Assembly (NCBI GenBank): GCA_026419785.1
Contig: JAODTK010005896.1
Coordinates: 339,501-403,500 of the forward strand
Length of the DNA stretch: 64,000 bases
Source: Sclerodactyla briareus
Lineage: Eukaryota > Echinodermata > Holothuroidea > Dendrochirotida > Sclerodactylidae
Direction: 5' to 3'
Part shown: piece by piece, positions 56,111-64,000 of the stretch
Position numbering within the stretch: the first letter of the stretch is position 1
Layout: every line of letters begins with the position of its first letter
The notes under the pieces: model-generated
Database searches by the model: none
Seen by the model: only the letters and a program-made list of their open reading frames with translations
What the model was told of the DNA's origin: nothing
Made by a program: the position numbers and the translations under genes

Positions 56111-56730
56111 TAACGACCCGCAAATTTTTTCCCGAATGGCCTTTTTCACGTCAACCTCCGGGGATGTATCTAAAGCAGGAGGAACCCTACCGATGGCCCT
56201 TGTTGAGCCGAAAGCCGTCTGTATTAGTTCTCCTCATCCCCGAGGACATGGACGTCTTCGCCAATTGCCCTGTAATAGCCATCCCGTGACTATATAGCCA
56301 AGCAGTGATTTCACCGGAAATCAAAAACAGACCTAGGCCTATATATCTTGTATAAAGGGGGGGGGGGGGGGGCTACCCGGCTATACTACTCTCAAATTTG
56401 ACCACCTTCCCGGCAGCCGTGACAAAATTACGTTACCTCGATAATTCCGTTGAACCGCACTCAAAAAATATTAATGAGCCAGCTCGTACACACACTAGAG
56501 CGGGCGGCGTATTTTCCTCATTGAAACGCAGTACAGAGTTAACAAGTCCAATCAATAAGGTAATCACAGCTTGTTTCAATAGCGTAAGCTGTCCCAACAC
56601 TAAGCCTACACAGGTACTGTAAGGACCGCTCGGAGCGATCCGTGGCCCAGCAAAGGTGAAGAAAAGCACTGACACAAGCGGTGAAATAAGCTATCTCTGG
56701 GATGCGAACTCTGTTGGTTACGTAAGAGAT
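56111..56730. other. Upstream end of the DIRS insertion; no coding
   Basis: A G-run lies at 56,357-56,372. GCTCGGAGCGATCCG-like inverted words occur near 56,625. I could not recognise the inverted terminal repeats that a complete DIRS element should have. Confidence 0.4.
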
Positions 56731-56895
56731 AATCGATTAGTTCGGGATCATTATGGTTAACCCATTTCGATGGGAAGACTCTGATTAGCAACTCCCAGCA
56801 TGGTTTCAAAAAAGGTCGTTCGTGTTTGGCTAATTTTTAGAAATGGCATGGAAGATGTTATCAACAGCGTTGCTCGGCAGCAGCATTAGTAACAT
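56731..56895 (+). pseudogene. CR1-type LINE RT, continuation after the insertion
   Basis: The plus strand reads IRDHYGN-like text, FDGKTLISNSQHGF, KKGRSCLANF and, with a step, MEDVINSVA. This is the RT segment that follows KVMESI in CR1/L2/Jockey proteins (SQHGFxxGRSCxTNLLxxxxxV). It joins with the left half ending at 52,965 to make one continuous RT, which shows that the DIRS-bearing block was inserted later. The reading ends near 56,895; the catalytic half of the RT is absent. Confidence 0.82.
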
Positions 56896-57014
56896 CTTCT
56901 GTGAATTCTACAGCATTAGTATTATCTTCTGTATAGCAGGTTCCGTCTGTAGCAAACAGAGCTCTATCATATATCCAAAAAGTTTTTTTTTCGTCTCCTT
57001 TTTTGAAGACTTGA

Positions 57015-57311
57015 ACTTTGACATCGTCATTACATGTTGTTGCCAACATTATTCGAACAATCGCATAAATTATGCAAATTAGGATACTTCAAGAGGTGTT
57101 ATATTACGCTGAAATGCATCACCATGTATCTCCGATCAAGCTTTCCAGGCATTTTCAATAGCTAAATATTCGGAGAGTATGATCTCTCGGGACGAAAGTG
57201 GGATACGCATCGACAAATCTTCACATATACCTCCACATAAAGTCTCGCAATAAACGGTTCCACGGTTCAGGAGATATGAAACCGCACAAACCGGACGGAC
57301 AGACAGACAGC

Positions 57312-57342
<31 letters not shown>

Positions 57343-57605
57343 AACACGCGCGAGATTAAAGTAATCACTATGACTCTCCTTGAACAAAGTTCAGGCGAGG
57401 ACAACATGGATGTGAATGCATAACGTTTCCACGGTCATGGAGATTTATCGAAACCTCACAAACGGAAACGTGGACAGACCAGACACGCCACCACCACACA
57501 CACACAAAACACAAACACACACACAAACACGCGCGGATAAAGTGATCCTATGACTCTCCTTGAAAAAGGTCAGGCGAGACAACATTGGATGTGGACTGAA
57601 GCTTG
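57015..57605. repeat. Dispersed repeat family D, copies 2 and 3
   Basis: This matches 48.95-49.70 kb: AAATTATGCAAATTAGGATA, ATCAAGCTTTCCAGGCATTT, TCGGGACGAAAGTGGGATAC, GGTTCAGGAGATATGAAACC, GGACGGACAGACAGACAG, a CA tract and CTCCTTGAACAAAGTTCAGG. From about 57,385 the second half is repeated (GTTTCCACGGTCATGGAGAT, CGTGGACAGACC, CA tract, CTCCTTGAAAAAGGTCAGGC), a local tandem duplication. Confidence 0.75.
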
Positions 57606-57609
57606 GAGA

Positions 57610-59100
57610 AAAATAACGCCCCATTCAGCCAAAATTCCTGTAATTCCAACTACCTCGGCGTTACGCGCCTGGTCGAAAGCTTAAGCTTCTTCTCAAGACA
57701 TAGCGCGAGATCCGGTAGTTTGAGCAACAACCGAACCGGAGGTCAAAAGAGAGCAAAAAAATTGGCATTCCGCAAACAATAAGAAGAATACTATCCATAG
57801 GCAGCACACTTCTCAAATTCATTAGGACTGATTATGACCAGTCCACATTTTTTTGGCCATAAATTGTGTTAATTAGACAACGTGTAAACTGCAAAAAAAC
57901 TGGTCCATTGGCGGATCACATATGTACCATTATCAAGAAGAATCGTCGACAGGAGAGTTCTTCGGGAAGATGAATACTTTACATTTCCATAACTAGCGTT
58001 TTATGTCATGTTCCATTTTGTGATCTGTTTCGGCCTAGGCCCCTTTTTGGCACGCAAGTGTTGTGGCTTGCTGATGTTAATTTTTCTCTTATTACTAACA
58101 TAGCGCCTCGCTTTTCTAAAAGTTCGGGTTTGAAAAGAACGGATAGGGAAAGAGCGCCATGTAATGTCGAAAACGTGATTGTATTCACTATTCCTATATA
58201 GTAATTTTATAGGCCAATTAGCATTTAGTAGATTTGCTCTGAACTTTTTAATTCCTAACCAGATAGGGTGACCCTGAGATATCATGACAGGAAGTAAATG
58301 CATGTTTAAAACAAGGTCCATTGCATCATAGATTGAGAGGGAGCAAGTCACTCTTAAGAAATCATCATCGATTGTCCTGATAGTTTTGAAAAAAGAAAGA
58401 ATCCTGACTTATGGAAGGTCACCGGATACCGTGACAACATTCAAGTTGTCCATGCCCCTATCTGTTACGCAGGAAAAAAGAGAATTTCTTCCAGGGCTCA
58501 TGCATGTGTGGCTACTGCTAGTTCACGTCGGTCTAGCCTCAAAAACAAATGATCTGTTGGCTAAACCAGTAGCGAGAAAATCCTGATCTAAATTGGACGT
58601 AAGTGGGCCCAACGATAAATCAGCCTTCTCCCAGTCAGTTTTCTACTTTTTCCTAGCTTGCCTGGACTCTGGAGTCAGGTGCGTATATACATAAAAATTC
58701 CAGGGGGGGGGGGGTGTTGATCATTTCTGAGGGGACCACAAGATTTTCGTGTGAGACCGATTCTATTATCGGTTTTGTACCAGAGGCGGCGCCGCCGTGC
58801 TGGCGTGGAGGTACTCTGGTTCCCCGACTGGGTTGGCCCAGTCGTTCCCCCCTCCCCTTTGAAAATTTTGTGGTTATCATCTTAGGATCAATAGATTGCT
58901 GTACGCTGGATGTGAGCTATGACACGTGACTTTTCGAAGTGCTTGGACCTTAATTCAGATAATGATGACTGGTACAGGGGAGACTGAGGAAAATTAGAAT
59001 TCACACCATGGTCTTGCATAGCCCGTCAGAGCTGATTGCCAATATTTAATAATTGTACGAGGGTGGCTAAACTTGGTCACACAGCCATCAAGTCGAATCA
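57610..59100. other. No gene seen; transposon-end remnant at 58.67-58.87 kb
   Basis: AGTCAGGTGCGTATATACAT, a G-run (58,700-58,711) and CCCCTCCCCTTTGAAAATTT repeat the G-rich phrase seen at 28.7 and 29.4 kb. A word like AGGACTGATTATGACC at 57,822 belongs to family D. Nothing coding was recognised. Confidence 0.35.
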
Positions 59101-59104
59101 ATTT

Positions 59105-60115
59105 CCGGCACCAGTGGCATCACCAGACATTTGTGGGAAGGGCACGGAAAATACTACCTGAGCGTAGCCCCCCAATAGGTTGGCGCGGAGCGTACAAGGA
59201 AATGTTTTGTTTGCGCAAAGCCCCCAGATGACCGGGAACTTGACCTCTCCCGAGCGTTTGAGGCTGCAGTATCAAGCTTCAAACGGGGCCTTTTTGATCA
59301 CAAAATTCTGAATCGGAGAAAAAGTTTTAATTTGTCAGACCTCGGTCTCTTATTGATGCCCGTACTGTTTTTGCCAGAATGTTCAATATTTGTGCTCCAC
59401 ACTACGTAACCAGTTGGGCGCGAAGCGCCCGTAATTTTTCCGGGTTTTCCCCGGCACATCTGAGGAAACAGGATCTCACCAGGAAATTTGGGACATTCAG
59501 CCATCTTCAGCTCTATGTCCCAACCATGATATGACGTCAGTAGCAGTACACTGGAGAAAAATGTCGTTGATAATTGAAGCAGTCTGATAGCCTAATTACT
59601 GCAGTTCCAAATCGGTGCTGTGGTCGAGGGAGTGGGGAACGGACGGAGGCTAAAGGGTTTTTAGTAATCAAAAAGAGGTGGACTGTGGTTTTCAAGGTCA
59701 ATGGAATGTGGTGGTATATTCCTAGTATTTCACCTCACAGATATGTATGGAGTTAGGGAGCCAATATATAGTAGAAATTCCCATAGAGGATGCGGAGATG
59801 ACAGGAAACGACGGAACAAAATCCACCACTAGTACACGCGCGAAGCGCGAATTTTTCCATTTTTATCGCATTCGAGGCGAATTTGGCACAATTACTGCCT
59901 TCCTTGTGATAACTTTTGTTGTGCTTCGCCAGATCTATTTCAAACTGGAAGTCGAATACTGACTACAAATTTTTTATTATATAGTAGGTCATGACTATAC
60001 TTCGTCATTTTTCACACTAACTCGAGCGGAGACCGACTTTTTGTCGCCTAGAGACCGACTTCTGGTTTTTTTTCACGGGGGGGGGTCCCCCCCCCGTATT
60101 TACGCCCCTGTCTGG
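59105..60115. mobile_element. Family B repeat, possible hAT-like non-autonomous element
   Basis: Starts CACCAGTGGCATCACCAGAC. It holds the family B series (GAGCGTAGCCCCCC, GGTTGGCGCGGAGCGTACAA, CCCCCAGATGACCGGGAACT, GTTGGGCGCGAAGCGCCCG, ACACGCGCGAAGCGCGAATT) and ends in an ACGGGGGGGGG/CCCCCCCCCGT hairpin then ATTTACGCCCCTG. CAG-type ends facing each other fit a hAT-like element, but the flanking octamers do not match, so the limits are uncertain. Confidence 0.45.
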
Positions 60116-61950
60116 AGTATTTGTGGATACATTAGCCTAGATCGCCAGCCTTAGCCACTTTCACACAAACTGAGGACCATCCTGTTCCAGGCTTTTCTGC
60201 ATCCTAATAGTGAGGGAAGCAAATGTTGAATTACCAACTTATTCCCCCCCCCCCCCCCCCCACCAGCCTAAGGCTATACCTCTCCAGTGCAGTGATGTTT
60301 GCATACTGTTTGTTAGGTTGTGTTTGAACTATTCCACTGTTTGGTTTTGATTTGCTGCTAAAATTTTCAAATTTTGGGGTTAAATAATGTGGCAATCAGG
60401 CCCCAAAATGGCCCCTTCAGTTTCAGGCTCCTAGCTCTAGTGTAGCCCTAACTTAGTTTGTACAATGCCTTCGACTTAGTTTCGAGTCCACTGACATCCA
60501 GTGCGAGCTGTTGTGGAATTAGTGTGCAGCGCATTTTCCCAATACCACAACAGTATGCTATGCGGTCACCTTTGTTTCTCTACTAGATGGGATGAATTCA
60601 TACCGGGACAGTGAGTACCTGCCTGTTTCGAATCGAGGTTACATCCTGAAGAAAAAAAATCACCCCAGTTGGGGAAATTCATGTGCTGTGGCCTGCTAAT
60701 GAGAAAAATCCTTAACCTGAATTTTCTTGGGGTCACTGACAGAAGTTCCTTTTCCCGTAACCCCATCATGTGCTACAGACTGCTCCCACCCCCCTCCCCC
60801 CCCCCCAAGGTGCATAGCTAAATCAGTTGCATTGGGTAGGAATGTCGAGCAGCTGGGCGGTCATTGCTGTCAAGTATATGATCCGGCATCCTTCGGCTTC
60901 GTTTTTTTTCCTTTTTTTCTGCAGCTCCTTTACTTCAGCTCCTGGCAATCTTCTTCAGACTCCAGCTCAGTTAGGGCTCATACTAGGGTCAACTCTCACC
61001 ATATCACAGTCAATTTAGAGTCGTGTGTTGCCGGTTTGGCAAATTGTCAGCTGTAACGCTAGGCCTGGGCTTGCCTGAATAACCATGGGCCATGTATAGC
61101 CCATGCTCATACCATCCAGGCCCAGGTTTGTCTTGTTGTTTTTGATGGAATTTTTGAAAATAAAGCAGTGTAATTAGGAGGGAAATTTCTTGATTTGACA
61201 CAACAATTAGGCCCTTCCTTTCTAAAATTTGGATCTCTACGATCGGGACCTGATAGCTGAAAGGATCTGTTGCCATGAAGTCTTTCCTGATTTGGAATTA
61301 GCAAAACTGCAATTTTGTCACAGAGTGGCAACATAGTGGATAATAGACCAGGTATCACACCCCCCCCCCCCCCCCTCAATGGAATATGGAGGCCACACAG
61401 TGAATTTTGCTGATGGACACTCAATTTAGATCCGTCCTAGAATAAAAGTTTTTTCTAATTGGAAATTTGAGCTGGTTTATTGCAATAGAATATCCTGCTC
61501 CGTAAAACTGACCAGTTCTGTGCCATTTTCCCGACCCCCACCCTCCATTAAGGTAGCACACCACCATCACACTTGATGTACATCCGCCGGGTGTTCCCCT
61601 TCAAAAAAAATAGATCCTGAATTTTTCTTTTGAGACCCGATTATGAGGATTTATCTTGTCTGCTGGATCGTATTCCGAGTACATTCAGAATTACAGACGA
61701 TGTAATTGCACAATTTTCAGCTTCCATGGGCCACAGTCAAGAAAGGGGTTTCCCCAGTGCCAGAGGTCCGAAACATATCCGCTGATTTAAAGTTGCTCCA
61801 GCTCAAATGGTGGGTTGCATGCGCTTGGCGCCATTTCCCACTGGTCCTCTACAGGGTTGGTGCAATGCAATGCAATGAATGATGCAATGCGGCGTCATGA
61901 TAACAGGGAGAGGGAACCAAAAAATTAGGCCTCCCACGAAAGACGACACT
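60116..61950. other. No gene seen; C runs
   Basis: C-runs at 60,244-60,260, 60,797-60,807 and 61,360-61,376. A palindromic CAATGCAATGCAATG word lies at about 61,863. No coding signature. Confidence 0.4.
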
Positions 61951-61994
61951 ATTGCACGCGGAGCATATTATCTCATCCAGGGGGATGCCGGATT

Positions 61995-62110
61995 TGTCAA
62001 CGGGGGGGGGGGGGGGGGGGGGGGAGGGGGGGGGGGGAAGGGTCACCATCTTGCGGAGCGCCACCTCGGTTGGCCGGAATGTTTATTATACTCGCACTAT
62101 CGGTTAAAAA
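61995..62110. repeat. G run and family B fragment
   Basis: More than 30 G bases with one A interruption at 62,001-62,038, followed by CTTGCGGAGCGCCACCTCGG and TTGGCCGGAATG. Confidence 0.7.
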
Positions 62111-62544
62111 ACAAAGTGCCTGCTCGTTGTGAAATTACACCTCTGCACTCTACTGAAAAATATCGACTTTATTGAATTTAAACATATATAAACCAAAACG
62201 GTTTATATATGAGGACAAGCATAAAGATTCGAAATAAACTGATGTGTATGACATGGAATCTTCTCCTTCATAACCGTACATATTCATATCAGGCTGAGCT
62301 CATTGATGCACATTCAATACGTAATCTAATCTTCTTCAGGTCGGACCGGATGAGGCAAACTGCATCGGACGTGGCTTCGCGTTGCGAAACGCTTTTAGCG
62401 GCAGAATCTGAGCTGGGAACGGGGCGCCAATGCATGTAAAAAGCACGAACCATCGCTTGGACACATCATGCAGTGATTCCATTTCCCGCAGTCGGCACTT
62501 CTCGCAACGAAACCCCGCAATCATCCCTTGGCTGCGGCAGTTTC

Positions 62545-62700
62545 TTGGCAGGGGCGTCGATCCGTTTCCAAAAGCGGAACGAGGTGGACTGCAATTTACT
62601 TTATGAGCGGAGCGCCTTCATTGGTTGGCGCGTAGCGCAATCCGAAAATTTTGGCTTTATATACCTCCTAGATCACTGGAAAATTGGCACTGGCCTGGCC
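62545..62700. repeat. Family B fragment with CAGGGGCGTCGATCC start
   Basis: CAGGGGCGTCGATCCG at 62,550 is followed by TGAGCGGAGCGCCTTCATTG, TTGGCGCGTAGCGCAATCCG, GGCTTTATATACCTCC and ACTGGAAAATTGGCACTGG. The family B order is kept and the start is like a hAT end. Confidence 0.55.
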
Positions 62701-62704
62701 TAAT

Positions 62705-64000
62705 TGCAAAAATCTGGATGTGCGATTCTAGTGAGAAAAGACTGTTGAAGAGTTTGTCACTCTACAGGATATAGGCAGATAAATCTAGCAACACAGCAAC
62801 TACGCCTCTTTAAATTATGAAAGGAATATGTCAGCAAGTGATTCCAAACTGAATACCAAGAACATTACGGCAAGTTTACAATTTACGTGAAACAGGTGGA
62901 GCTAGGAGTGAACCCAATTATTTTTGGAACACCTATTCGACTTTGTGTTCAGCATTAATATGGCAACTTTTTTGAACCTGTCGCAAACGATTGTCGGTCT
63001 GTCCGTTAAATTTTATTTGGGGGGGGGACATTATCAAATCATTCTAATGTTGACATCAGCAGAAGATACTTGAGGAGGATTTACTCCGGTTTACCTGCCA
63101 GTTTTGATTGGAATAGATGAACTCTACGCAGAGGTTGAAAGAGAGGGCTTGCTATGTACTTGTACCTGACTAAAGCCAGAAGGAGTTCAAGAGGACCGAG
63201 TCCTTGGTCAACGCTATGGATCATCAGTGGGAAATGGACATGGTCAGTTCCTCTCCTGACATGTATAGATGTTTTGTCTAAATTTATGCATGGGTAATCC
63301 CTAGAAAAAAGGGTGAAACTCATTCTCAATGCCGTGAAAAAAAATGTTTCAACTAGCGCATTCCTCAGCAATTTACACAGACAGAGGTACGGAATGCATC
63401 GATAGGATCGTAAGCAGGTATTGACAAAGCAAGGCATCATTTTTTACGACAAGTAATATGAAACCCTTTTTAAAACAGGGCCATCCTAGTTGATGACTCT
63501 GCCCTTGCGAATGCGTCGCAAATCGTGGGTAAAAGGCAATGTTCCCCTCTCACATGCGCAGAAGCTAATGCTGACTCGTTACCAGACACCTCCTACTACC
63601 CTTTCAAACAGCATTTGGCCAAACGAACAGCTGGATAAACATTACCGATTCCTTATAACAGAAAGACTTTTGAATAAAATAAAATAAACTATAACTCGTA
63701 ATTTTGCTTTTTCTTTCTGCTGTGAACAATGTATTTTCATTAATATCACCTTCTTTTCTTTTATGTTGACCGGGGGTCCGTACTTATAATCACCTCGGTC
63801 TTGCTCAAATCGTCTTGTTGGCGAATTCCCCCCAGAAGCTATTTGGAATGAATTTTGCAATAGGGTAGGTGGGAGATAACCCAATTCTTGGCAAAATTGA
63901 CCCCATATCCTTACAGTGTGAGCCCTGGATTGTACTCATCTTGTGGATCCAGTGCAATTCATTCGTCTCGAAATACTCTGCACGTATTTGTATCGATCGT
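62705..64000. other. No recognised gene at the right edge
   Basis: A 119-aa minus-strand frame (63,081-63,440) is the longest here, but shows no domain, repeat match or splice pattern. A G-run sits at 63,020-63,027. Confidence 0.3.

Larger units (their letters stand above)
52966..56730 (-). mobile_element. 3.8-kb insertion containing a defective DIRS retroelement
   Basis: This block splits one LINE RT frame. The left LINE part ends AATCGATAG at 52,957-52,965, and the right part resumes AATCGATTAG at 56,731-56,740. The shared ~9 bp look like a target-site duplication. On the minus strand the block carries, in order, a DIRS ORF1-like region (56.1-55.2 kb), reverse transcriptase (55.05-54.5), RNase H (54.5-53.6) and the first residues of a tyrosine recombinase (53.57-53.50), and then a GC-rich repeat. 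DIRS elements integrate through a tyrosine recombinase and usually leave no duplication, so these flanks are unexpected. Confidence 0.8.

Noticed and set aside
56861-57049. Minus-strand ORF with repeated TEDxTNA words
   Set aside because: It overlaps the end of the LINE and the start of family D, the repetition is a short local duplication, and no domain is seen.
63081-63440. 119-aa minus-strand gene
   Set aside because: No recognisable domain, start context or splice support; length is within chance for 64 kb.

Overview
This is a 64 kb piece of a repeat-rich animal nuclear genome, most likely from a marine invertebrate. I cannot place it closer than that. The evidence is eukaryotic: one spliced host gene with GT-AG introns, several non-LTR retrotransposon families, a DIRS tyrosine-recombinase retroelement, tRNA-derived SINE pieces, terminal-inverted-repeat DNA elements, minisatellites, microsatellites and more than twenty long G or C runs. 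There is no bacterial gene density, no operons, no rRNA and no CRISPR array. Almost every recognisable reading frame, including the host gene, is broken by single-base shifts or stops. This suggests an error-prone assembly on top of genuine decay, so apparent frameshifts are weak evidence of pseudogenes.

Layout. 1-2905: three copies of a ~0.97 kb tandem repeat. 2.9-8.2 kb: no gene, with remnants of repeats. 8.3-9.6 kb: a duplicated CRE/TTACGTAA block and a 713-bp hAT-like MITE with a perfect 8-bp target duplication. 10.0-10.3 kb (-): a short membrane-protein ORF. 12.7-13.2 kb (-): a LINE reverse-transcriptase remnant. 14.3-19.7 kb (+): the only host gene I recognise with confidence, a DAZAP2 homologue seen as three exons. 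20-24 kb: little content, ending in a possible promoter plus first exon at 23.93-24.02 kb. 24-33 kb: dispersed repeats, a palindromic MITE, a SINE and two LINE tails. 34.0-35.5 kb: a ~54-bp minisatellite. 36-40 kb: microsatellites and GGCCTC/GAGTC-rich blocks. 40.5-40.8 kb (-): an L1/Tx1-like RT fragment. 46.9-48.1 kb: a 1.2-kb TIR element carrying repeated copies of a 16-mer. 49.9-56.9 kb: a CR1-type LINE split by a ~1.2 kb insert and by a 3.8-kb insertion holding a defective DIRS element. 57-64 kb: dispersed repeats only.

The window is therefore mainly a record of nested transposition around one small proline-rich host gene. The best candidates for something undescribed are the 46.9-48.1 kb element, the hairpin-bearing minisatellite, and the DIRS-into-LINE nest with duplicated flanks. 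I found no multi-gene system.
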